From assembly GCA_030280995.1 (NCBI GenBank), contig JASXTE010000016.1:17215501-17279500 (forward strand): a stretch of 64,000 nt of DNA, written 5' to 3'. Of the stretch, positions 55,533 to 64,000 are shown in pieces. The stretch comes from Hemileia vastatrix. Lineage: Eukaryota > Basidiomycota > Pucciniomycetes > Pucciniales > Zaghouaniaceae. Each line of letters opens with the position of its first letter. The first letter of the stretch is position 1. The notes beneath the pieces are model-generated. The model made no database searches and was not told where the DNA came from. It was given only the letters and a program-made list of their open reading frames with translations. A program made the translations under genes and the position numbers.

Positions 55533-56484
55533 TGTCAGCCTAGTTATCCCCAGTAATGATTATTTCCTATGTTTAAAATAAGATAAACTTAATTTAATTA
55601 AGCTCATTAGTAAGAATTATGGTTATTATGCCTATATATATATTTATTACACTATTAAATGACTTATGTAAGTTTAAATTACTTATCAATAGCCCCATAA
55701 TACTTATTAAGGTGCTAATGGAGTCATAATATACTTATATTAAGTTAAATTAAGTAATTATAGACATACATAAGCTTATATGTATGCATAAACCTCATAT
55801 TCAGTGAAATATGTAGTTATATTATGTATATATAGGTCTATAAGCTGGTTTAAACCTCTAAATAGCCTATAAGTTTTATTTTTCTGACTATTTTAGATCA
55901 TATGAGCGTATTAAATGGACTCACCACACCTACACAAGCATATACACCTTTTCCAGGCACATGTATCCAGTTTGGACAACTTAATCTGCTTCCTTTAATG
56001 GATTTTCACAGATTTATGAGTTAGGATATGATTTCTGGGTTAATATGGATTCTTGGGTATTTTATTGGGGGATTGGAAAGTTGATTTGGCTCCTTTATAT
56101 GCTTTGTGTTTTATTCTATACTCTTTGGATGAGTTATTTTACCTGTTTCTTTATCGTATCTGCTTATATCTTTTTTCTCTATTTATGGTATGGGTTTATG
56201 ATATCATTAATTGTGATGGAGGGTCCTTACTGGAGGTCTAGGTGTTTAAAATTATTGAATTTGATGCCATGGGGAGGAGATAGGCCCTCACAGTGGTGTG
56301 ATTGCAGGGGAGATCAGTGACATCATCTGAATTGAAGGTCTGTGCACTCCAGTGGATTTTGGCATAAGTAAGGGAGAATTTGATGGGTTATTGAACATCA
56401 ATTACTTACTAAAATTCAAATAAATATTATAAAACAATTATTATCATATAAAACTATATTTTAAAGCCTTTATATATTTATATT
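55533..56484 (+). mobile_element. 1177-bp-family LTR, copy D, interrupted by Harbinger-2
   Basis: Starts TGTCAGCCTAGTTATCCCC and follows copy B as far as the segment equivalent to 45365, where Harbinger-2 begins (ATT, then AGGGGGTGTC). The remaining roughly 200 bp were not found to the right, because the right end of Harbinger-2 is missing as well. Confidence 0.75.
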
Positions 56485-56771
56485 AGGGGGTGTCAGTTCT
56501 GGCAAATTCACTCTTACAAATCCGCACTTAAATAAGTGCGGATTTCCAAAACACACTAGCCCCAAAACTGGTGGATTTCAAAAGTGAAAAAAGTCACTTA
56601 TTTCACTCAAATCCGCACTTTCTCAACCAAAAAGGCTGATTTCACCATCAAGTCCCATTTCACTGATTTGTCAGCATCATCCCATTAATACGCAGCACTC
56701 CGCAGCATAACACTTCATAACTCAAAACATTGTACATCATTTACATCTTCATATTGTATCATATAAGAGTT

Positions 56772-58036
56772 ATGACTTCCTCACTTTCAAATCGTGATAA
56801 ACTACATAAAGAAATGACTTTCATGGCTCTTGAACTGCTCTTGGACTCTGATTTCAATTCTGATTCTGATCTAGAAGAAGATTTTGTCTTTTTATCAAAA
56901 ATGGCCACAAAACGTTACCCTCTTCTTAGAAAGCCTCAAGTACTTCATACCCCCAAGTACACCATCCAAACACTTCTTAACCTATCTACACCCAGTTTTA
57001 GACAGCTGTTCAGGACTTCTCAGGAATGTTTCCTTAAAATGCTTGAGATTATTCAGGATCATCCCATATTTCACAATAATTCTCAAAAAGAGCAACGACA
57101 TCCTTCAATTCAATTGGCCATCACACTATGTCGTTTGGGTTCAAATGGTAATGGAGCCGCTTTGAAACGTTTAGAAAATGTCTTTGATTTGGGGTATGGT
57201 TCAGTTAACACTTATACCAAAAATGTATCACTGCCATCAACTCCTTTGAATCTCAACTTCTCACCTGACCAACAAAAGAAGAGCAACTTGAATCATCTCA
57301 GGTTATGCAAGCAGAGGGCTTCCAAGGATGTATTGGTTTTGTTAATGGTACTACTATTCCTTTGAGCCAGAAACCTGCTCAAGGTGGAAACAATTACTTT
57401 GACCATAAAAAGAGGTAGATTATTTTTAACTCCTTTCATTATCTTTGAAAATAACACAAACAAATATATCTTCTTTATAGATATTCAATTTCCGTTCAGC
57501 TTATATGTGACGTAAACAAAAAATTTATATCATTCTTTGCTGGCTATCCTGGCTCATGTCATGACTCCTACGTCTTCCAAAGAATGCAAATTTCAAATGA
57601 ACCTGAAAAATTCTTTGATGAAGATCAGTATCTTCTTGCATATTCTGCTTATGTGAATGGAAAGTATGTACTTCCTGCTTTTCGGGGAGCAGCTTCAGAA
57701 GACAGTCAAAATGCCAAGTTCAACAATCATTTGGCAAAGTCAAGAGTCCGTATTGAAAATTCTATTGGAATCTTGAAAGGCCGTTTTTCTAGTTTAAGGG
57801 AATTAAGAAGTCCTCTTAGAAATAAATCTGAAATGGAGGTGGTGATCAACTGGATTCTGTGTTGTACTATACTTCATAACCTACTTTCTGACCTCAAAGA
57901 TCAATGGTTAGAGCTGTATGAAGATGAACAAGTTGATTCACCTCCAACTATATCCAACACTTTTATTTCTCAATCAACTAGTATAAGGGAAAAAATTCTT
58001 CCAATAACACTCCAACATTTTTCAACGCAATTTTAA
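56772..58036 (+). pseudogene. Harbinger-2 DDE transposase, inactivated
   Basis: ATG 56772 begins MTSSLSNRDKLHKEMTFMAL and continues through SDFNSDSDLEE, LLNLSTPSFRQLFRTSQECF, QLAITLCRLGSNGNGAALKR. A 1-nt loss near 57220 shifts the frame. The correct text goes on with LESSQVMQAEGFQGCIGFVN, a TGA at 57266-57268 (Trp in Harbinger-1), GTTIPLSQKP and a 66-nt intron (57415-57480). It then reads PGSCHDSYVF, YLLAYSAY, SRVRIENSIGILKGRFSSLR and NWILCCTILHNLLSDL, to the TAA at 58036. Of the D-D-E triad the first Asp is Asn and the second is Tyr; only Glu remains. Confidence 0.88.
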
Positions 58037-58439
58037 TTTTTTTTTCATTCTCTTCAAATGATCAATTTGCATGTGTTATTCACTGAGAATGGTAAATTTT
58101 TTTGCATATTTTTTTGGTTTTTGAATTTGATGTTAAAGTCTTATTTTTTTATCTCTTTGTGTTTCCTTTCATCAACTCAAGATGAAATTGCATATTTTCA
58201 GCAAACGCATATTTTTTCAGTCACTCTCTTTATTTTCTTCACTCATATCTGTTTTCTCCTCTCTTCCTACATCACTCAAACAATTTAGCTTATATTTCTT
58301 TTTTTTAAACTCATCTCTTCAGGTAAGTCATTTTATTTTTTTTACTTATTTTTTGCTAATTTTTTTTTTTTTTTTGGTTTTTTTTTTTTTTTTTTTTTTT
58401 TGTAAGTGGTTTTTTTTAAATTTATAGGTAAAATAAACC

Positions 58440-59100
58440 TTTTTTTCTCTCTCTCTCTCTCTCTCTCTCTTTTCTCTCATTTATCCTATTCTTTATCCCC
58501 CCTTGGCCTGGGCTTTTTCCCACCTTTACCCTCTCCTTGGAATGAATACATCCCCCTTTTCCCCCCTCCTTGGCTCACTCTAACCTCCCTTTTCTCCCTC
58601 TTTGGTCTCATCTCTCCCTTTCTCCCCCTTGTTGGTGTCCTCATTTCCTCACCTCACTCCTCTCCAATTCCCCTCCAAATCCCCTCCAAACCCCCCTTCA
58701 ATCCGTTCGTAACCCCCCCTCCTATCCACCTCAAAACCCCCCTACCCCCCCCTTAAAGGTTCCTTAACAAATCAATAGCAAATCATTAAGTAACATTGAG
58801 GTGGGGATTGGGGGGTTTGAAGGGGATTTGGAGGGGGAGGTTAGGGGGGGTTAGGGGGGGTTAGGGGGGGTTTGGAGGGGGGAATAGAGGTGGATTGAAG
58901 CGGGGGTTGGAGGGGGTTTGGGGGGATTGAAGGGGGATTTGGAGGGGGATTTGGAGGGGGGTTTGGGGCAGATTGAAGATGGGTTTGGAAGGGGGTTTGG
59001 AGGGGTTTAAAAGGGGATGTGAATAGGTTGGAGGGGGGGTTGTACAAGGGTTTTGGGGAGGTGGGAGAGGGGTTTGGAGCAGGGAATTTAGGGTAATGGG
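58440..59100. repeat. C-rich then G-rich fold-back with (CT)n tract
   Basis: A (CT)n run (58447-58470) leads to a C-rich block (about 58590-58760, AATCCCCTCCAAACCCCCC) followed by a G-rich block (about 58800-59070, GGGGGGTTTGAAGGGGATTT). The blocks are approximately inverted copies, with many G-runs of four or more. It lies in the spacer between transposase and oxygenase. Confidence 0.8.
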
Positions 59101-59322
59101 GAAGTGATAAAAAAATTGAAAAAAATTCCCAGTTTTTTGACTTTTTTTTGAATTTTTTTTTGGTTTTTTTAATTTTAGAGAAAAATATTCATCAAGTTCA
59201 AGTGAAATAAAAATTTTTATTAGTGTTTTGAGGATTTTTTTTTAATTTAAATTAAGTGAGTTTTTTTTTAATATATAATTTTGGGTGTTTGAAAAGTAAC
59301 AAACTTTTAAGTAGAAAAATAC

Positions 59323-60453
59323 ATGTCTTTAACTTCAGATTCACCACTTACCTCACTCTCATCTTCTTTAACTTCATTATCATCTTCAAATTCAACTTCT
59401 TTTCAATCATCATCTAAAACTTTGACAAAAAATGAACAGTATTGAAATAAAAGAAATTTAAAAAAAAAATTCACTTGGATCAAATATTTTCCCATATTTC
59501 AAAAATCAAGTACTATAAAACTAAAGTTGAAAAAAAAACAATATCCAAAAACATTACCTGAAAATATACATTATTTAACTGAAACTGGAGGTGATGAAGT
59601 TAAAGCTGTTGTTAATAATATTTTCAAACCTCAATTTATTTACAAAAGCCATTCTTTTAATGGTTTAAAAGATGAATCATTTAATAAACTCTACGATCTC
59701 ATCATAACACTCTATCAAATGGCTTTGGTTTGCTTACCTTTAAGAAATAAGAATTTGTTGGGTGGGATCATGATTGGTATTGGATGGAGACCAGGATTTG
59801 ATAAAGGTTTTTCTCTTGGTATGTTTAAAAATTTTTCTGGATTTTTTAATATCATTTTACTGAATTTAAATCAAATAGGCATATATTCTCTACTCAGATC
59901 TTTATCTAAAGCTGAATTAGATAAAGATTTTTTAAAATGGAATACTTTACCTTCATTTAATTCATTTCTTGCTCTTCGGCTTAAAAAACTCTGTAATAAA
60001 GCTTTTGAAACAAATCATGAAGTTGCTACAAGACTTGGAATACCAAATTGGTGCGACTCTGAATGGGAAGATATTAGCAGTGAATATCTAATGTTTTCAA
60101 ATGTTATAATCACTCATTCTGGATTTCATAACCAAATTCACACCGACTCAAATGATGCCAATTACCTCACTTATGGAATTTTCACATATATTAATCCTAT
60201 CACTGGACAACCTATTCCATCACCTGCAAAAATTAAAGGACATGGATTATATTTACCGGATCATAGATGTATAATCGATTTTGGATTAGGAAATGGAATC
60301 ATTGAAACAGTTTGGAATTCTTCTTACGATAATCACCAAACCACAAAGGCTCCTCCAGGTTTGGAATCTTGTCAAGACTTCATGCATTTCGGTTGCTCTT
60401 TCCAGATCAGTCAAAAGTTAATCCAACAAATAAACAAGTTAAAAAAAGAATAA
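59323..60453 (+). CDS. Harbinger-2 Tet/JBP-like 2OG-Fe(II) oxygenase, catalytic residues kept
   Basis: ATG 59323 starts a Ser/Thr-rich tail (MSLTSDSPLTSLSSS). The frame runs 376 codons to TAA 60453, apart from one TGA at 59443-59445 (codon 41, plausibly a former Trp). Domain text includes VVNNIFKPQFIYKSHSFNGL, LPSFNSFLALRLKKLCNKAF and IPNWCDSEWEDISSEYLMFS. The double-stranded beta-helix core is THSGFHNQIHTDSND, with H273-x-D275 as Fe(II) ligands, then KIKGHGLYLPDHRCIIDFGL and distal His338 in DNHQTTKAPPGL. This layout matches the Tet-like 2OG-Fe(II) oxygenase family expanded in rust fungi. TET/JBP enzymes oxidise 5-methylpyrimidines using 2-oxoglutarate, O2 and Fe(II), so a role in DNA modification of the transposon or host is inferred, not shown. 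No intron is needed. Confidence 0.82.
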
Positions 60454-60479
60454 AAAGGTAATAAATTTAAAAATTCTTT

Positions 60480-60960
60480 AGGTAGATCTAAAAAGTATGG
60501 GGATTTGTAGAGTCACCAAATATTTAATATTCTTCCATAAATTTTTAAATAATAAATATGATATTTCAATTTATGAAATTAAAGTAATGGGCCAATGACC
60601 TTGTGTTGTATAAAAGGTAATCATGATAACATTAATCTGTCTCATGGGGTTCCTCTAGCCTATATCTGTGGAAAGTCCCAAACCTAGTTTCTAGACTTGA
60701 TCTGCATTTTGGCATGAGGAATTGTCATTACTTTAAAAGTAGTAAATTTGACATATCATATTTATATATTAATTAATTTATGTAATTATATTAAATTTTG
60801 ATGACTTTCACCCTTTACTTCAATAAAATGCAGGGGAGGGTATTGCCAATTTTTTAAATCTGACATGTGAAATTGATGACTTAGAAAAATTTGGTGGTAC
60901 CCACCCCTTGTTTCAATAAAATGCAGGGGAGGGTATTACCAAATTTTCAAAAAAGATATT
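60480..60960 (+). repeat. Harbinger-2 conserved downstream block and two AATAAA repeat units
   Basis: 60483-60740 parallels 32125-32390 (AAAAAGTATGGGGAT; TCATGGGGTTCCTCTAGCC). Then come two units (about 60808 and 60898) with CAATAAAATGCAGGGGAGGG, as in the five-unit array of Harbinger-1. Confidence 0.75.
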
Positions 60961-61237
60961 GAATTTAATTGACTTAGAAGTATTTAGAGAAGCAAACTTA
61001 TTGACTTGAAAGTAAAGATAGAAAATTTTTATTATAATTTCAAATTTTTGTCAAAATAAAAGTATAAGCAAACTTATTGACTTGAATGTAAAGATAGAAA
61101 AATTGTATGATATTTTCAAAAATTTGTCAAAAATAATGTACTATATTCAAGAATTTTTATAAGTCAGAATATAAGAAAATATTACCAAAAAGAAATCAAA
61201 CAAAATTAAATTAACTAGAAAAACAATTTATCAATTG

Positions 61238-61670
61238 AAAAGGTCAAGTAAGTTTTTAATGTCCTCATAAGATTGGCCATTTTTTACACATTCCATAATG
61301 AAATCTTTTTTTTAAAACTCTGTTGTTTTTCCAATTCACAAGTAGTCATTTCTCTTTGAAATTGATGGTCATTTACTCTTTCCATCTGCTCTGCCTCAAA
61401 TTTTTTTTCTTCCAAATCTAAGGCTTGCTGATCTTTCCTTAGCATATGATCAAACTTCATCTTCTCAAAGTCAAGGGCATTTTTCGCAATAGTTGATTTT
61501 GCAGAGAAAATTAAATAGAAATAAATAAATAAATGAGTTAATGATTAAGATATATAGTAAACATATCTTACTTATATCTTTTTTTTCAAAATAATTGTCA
61601 AGGGGTCCTTTTGGTCTAGAATCTTGGTTTGAGGTTTTTACGGGGTATTTAAGGGTTTTAATGGTCTCTC
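61238..61670 (-). pseudogene. Harbinger-2 Myb-like gene, C-terminal coiled coil only
   Basis: The minus-strand reading from about 61665 gives VKTSNQDSRPKGPLDNYFEK, an intron near 61590-61508, then STIAKNALDFEKMKFDHMLR, KDQQALDLEEKKFEAEQMER and, after a 1-nt shift, KDFIMECVKNGQSYEDIKNL ending LDLFN and a stop. The end matches KDFLIECVKANKSVEEIERL of the Harbinger-1 gene. The DNA-binding N-terminus is lost beyond 61670. Confidence 0.72.
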
Positions 61671-61679
61671 AACAAAAGG

Positions 61680-62335
61680 TACCTATTTCTAAATCAATTT
61701 GATTAGTTTTACTCAAATATAAGAGGTAGTTTTAAAATATTAATATAGATTATAGCTTAGGGTTACGCTGTTGTAAATACTAAAGTTATAAAATATAGAA
61801 ATAAGTGTTGTATTGTAATTGTAATAATAAAGTAAGTGATGAAGGAATGAATCTGAAAAGCACAAAGTAAGAGGCCTTTTATAGGCAAAAAATGAGGGAA
61901 TAAAATATACGTAATTTACATCATATATTGTAAGAATGTGAGAAAAAGAATGACTGAAAGGAGTACATATAAGACATAAGAATTAAATAAACTGGTACGT
62001 CAACAAGGGCATCAAATTTATTAGCAATAACGTTTGAGTTCCTTGGACTGTCACAATTAATTACACAATAATTAATTAATTATATTACTTTCACGGGATT
62101 CCAGATCTCTCACTGAGGTAATATAATTGTTTTAAAGTTTTTTTATTATAATTTTATTATTAAATTCTATTCCCATTGACTTATACCATTGAGCACGGTG
62201 TTAGGGAGTAAAATTGTAAGGGGCATTTTATTTACACTAATTAATTATACTACTTATTGTACTTAACTAGTTAATTGTAAGTAGTACTTTAAGTAGATAA
62301 TTAATTATTAGTAAGAAGAAGGGGCTTTATGGTAA
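61680..62335 (+). repeat. LTR-like sequence, family 2 relative
   Basis: Contains GAGGCCTTTTATAGGCAAAAA-like wording (about 61872-61892), as at 22250 and 40945, followed 450 bp later by the leader hairpin also found at 26.2 kb. The element truncates Harbinger-2. Exact ends are not certain. Confidence 0.5.
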
Positions 62336-62600
62336 GGTAAACTCTTACAGTCGCCTTGCTGTAAGCAGAATCCGGAGGAGATGTGTGGATTTAGCTGAAA
62401 ACCCCATCCTTCCAAATAAAATAACAAAATGGGAATTCTAAATCACTAAGCTAACCAGTCTACTTGGATCTGATTGATAAAAAATAATGAAACTCTTGAA
62501 AATTTAACGCTTATTGAGATTTAAATAAAAGTAGCTGTTGAGAAAGAAATACTGATTACAACAATTAAGGTGTACCAGTGAAAGATCTGAAAAGATTGAC
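62336..62600 (+). other. Retrotransposon leader with hairpin
   Basis: GTAAACTCTTACAGTCGCC, then CTTGCTGTAAGCAGAATCC. CTTACAG and CTGTAAG pair perfectly around an 8-nt loop. The same structure with changed bases lies at 26198-26219, upstream of a Gag reading. Downstream Gag here is not legible. Confidence 0.5.
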
Positions 62601-62821
62601 TTTTATGTTTTTATAATAATTTAAATTTTAATGAGACAGCAATAATCAAGTCCCAGTGGTGAAGACCTTTCTAAAGATACCCTATATGAAGTGTGATTTA
62701 AATTGTTGAATTGTATTTCTAAAATGTTATGTAAAAAATAATAAATGTTATAAGGGTATTATAACTTATTTAATTTGATGAGTAATAAAAAATGAGATTG
62801 TGGTGGTTAAAGATTCAGCTG

Positions 62822-63040
62822 TATGATGTATCCCCCCCCCCTCGATTTCAAGTTTGAGAGACTCTTAAGTATTCCTAGTCACGTGCCTAAGTTTTCCCCT
62901 CCAGAGCTCACCCAGAGTCAATCCGGAGCCTGTACGGAGTCCAAACGGAGTCGAAGCGGAGTCCGTACGGAGTCCGTACGGAGTCCAAATGGAGTGGAAG
63001 CGGAGTCCAAGCGGAGTCCGTCCGGACTCAATTAGAACCT
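62822..63040. repeat. Tandem GGAGTCC-type array
   Basis: About ten units of roughly 9-10 bp: GGAGTCCAAAC, GGAGTCGAAGC, GGAGTCCGTAC and variants. Several joints form the palindrome CCGTACGG. A C-run (62831-62841) precedes it. The wording recalls the CTGAGTTCC tandem motif of the CACTA MITEs, so a non-autonomous CACTA relative is possible. Confidence 0.65.
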
Positions 63041-63477
63041 TTAAAACTATAATAAAAAATCTAGAAAAATTACACATAATAGAGCCACTTCTCATTTACA
63101 TTCCTAAATAATTTTCGTAGTCTGCGCAGCTCTAATCACCCTGTGAAAATTCATCAAAGTTAAGTATTTTCTAAAAACGTAAATATTTCTATAAAACTTT
63201 AAAATTCATTTAAAATTATAAGAAAAATAGTAAAAATTCTGGGAAAATTTCCCAGGTTCTTGAGTGACTCGACTTGATACTTATAAACTCTTCAGACCGT
63301 AAAAATAAGTTTTTTCTGTAAAATAAATTGTTTTTGCATAGGCATTTTCTCTTGACCAATTTCTTCATATTTAAAACTAAAATAAATTAAATAAAACCCT
63401 TTTATAAAAAAATAACGCCAATCTTTCATGCTTTAATAACTCCATTTACGTACTCAGGTGCCATACTAAACTTTAGG
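63041..63477. other. Unassigned AT-rich sequence
   Basis: No gene or element end recognised. Confidence 0.35.
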
Positions 63478-63770
63478 CTACCACATCCTCCCTCCAATGG
63501 AGAATGTCCCCATTCTTATAACTTTGCATAAGTGGTTGAGCAATTCCAAAAGAATTATCTTTTCTAATAAAATAATTTGATAAATTTGTTTTAGATGGTC
63601 TTCTTTTAATTCTTTATAATAAAAACGTTGTTTCTTCTTCTCTGGCTTGATATAACATAAAATAAAATAATATAAATCTTGTGATAATTCCACTACTGAG
63701 AGCAATGTTTGAATCCCTTCAGACTCCCATATACCAGTCTTCCTTCTTGTCACAGCATTGAGAGAGTGGA
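63478..63770 (-). CDS. Hypothetical frame, possibly retroelement-derived
   Basis: About 90 codons on the minus strand: GIWESEGIQTLLSVVELSQD, LYYFILCYIKPEKKKQRFYY, KELKEDHLKQIYQIIL. It is charged and helical in appearance but of unknown family. The adjacent 63780-63870 contains a near-duplicate (GCCGAATACTCCTGATTCCAA and GCCGAATTCTATGATTCCAA). Those are leader-like features. Confidence 0.25.
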
Positions 63771-64000
63771 TCTTCCTATAAGCCGAATACTCCTGATTCC
63801 AACCTCATAGGGCCCCCCACTGAGCCGAATTCTATGATTCCAATCTCAGTATAAGGTCCTCCAAGCTTCACACCAAAAATGGCCTAACAATGAGGCACTA
63901 AAAAAAAATCATTCCCTAAAATCCAACTACCATCCTAAATTCTGATTCCTTCATCAAAATTTTCAAACTTTGCTATACAGCAAACCCATAAAATACTTTT
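63771..64000. other. Leader-like duplicated sequence at the window end
   Basis: Two copies of an AGCCGAAT...GATTCCAA phrase (about 63781 and 63822). Cut by the window edge. Confidence 0.35.

Larger units (their letters stand above)
56485..61670 (+). mobile_element. Harbinger-2: second Harbinger element carrying a Tet-like oxygenase, right end lost
   Basis: The left TIR AGGGGGTGTCAGTTCTGG follows the trinucleotide ATT, as in Harbinger-1. A subterminal palindrome (TCCGCACTT...AAGTGCGGA, 56520-56545) follows. Gene order equals Harbinger-1: transposase (+), spacer, oxygenase (+), AATAAA repeats, Myb-like coiled-coil gene (-). After about 61670 the Myb-like gene stops abruptly and LTR-like DNA begins, so the 3' third of that gene region and the right TIR are gone. 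Confidence 0.85.

Noticed and set aside
58406..58767. Proline-rich frames across the C-rich tract
   Set aside because: Low-complexity translation of C-runs; no evidence of coding.
1..64000. TGA read as a sense codon in this genome
   Set aside because: BUD22 ends in TGA at the family's normal C-terminus, and other elements use all three stops; TGA-rich lesions are better explained by C-to-T decay.

Overview
The window looks like a gene-poor, transposon-dense stretch of an AT-rich fungal nuclear genome, most probably a rust fungus (Pucciniales). This is inferred from protein flavour: HARBI1-like transposases, Tet-like 2OG-Fe(II) oxygenases, Copia Gag proteins and short GT-AG introns of about 60-100 nt. 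No species is claimed. Only one ordinary cellular gene is recognisable: a five-exon BUD22-type ribosome-biogenesis gene on the minus strand (36924-38809). Almost everything else is mobile DNA in various states of decay, much of it nested.

Layout. 1-1057: 3' end of a Ty3/gypsy chromovirus. 1.9-8.3 kb: decayed pieces (an unidentified spliced protein, a Harbinger/oxygenase remnant, a Tc1-like helix-turn-helix). 8364-13617: Copia-1 (minus strand) with paired 107-bp LTRs, holding a nested solo LTR and a CACTA-type MITE. 14576-21142: a Tc1/mariner-type MITE split by complete Copia-2 (14853-21124), which is itself split by a 1177-bp solo LTR. 21.1-28.5 kb: LTR and Harbinger fragments, two more CACTA MITEs and a minisatellite. 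28634-34848: complete Harbinger-1 with perfect 20-bp TIRs. 36.9-38.8 kb: BUD22. 39.4-47.3 kb: nested LTRs and Gypsy-2 (minus strand). 48017-53498: complete Copia-3 (minus strand), with 5-bp target duplication and a half-tRNA primer site. 55.5-61.7 kb: a 1177-bp-family LTR interrupted by Harbinger-2. 61.7-64 kb: LTR, leader and tandem-repeat debris.

The most interesting system is the architecture shared by Harbinger-1 and Harbinger-2. Each carries a DDE transposase (plus strand), then a long spacer, then a Tet/JBP-like 2OG-Fe(II) dioxygenase (plus strand), then an array of short repeats each holding AATAAA, and then a convergent Myb/trihelix-like coiled-coil gene (minus strand). Fragments of the same spacer and oxygenase occur at several further loci, so the oxygenase appears to be a standard passenger of this Harbinger family. 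Both transposases have lost catalytic acidic residues. The Harbinger-1 oxygenase has lost its metal-binding HxD motif, whereas the Harbinger-2 copy keeps HxD...H and is open apart from one early TGA.

All coordinates for TIRs, LTRs, target duplications and splice sites were read by eye. No database search was possible, so family assignments rest on motif recognition.
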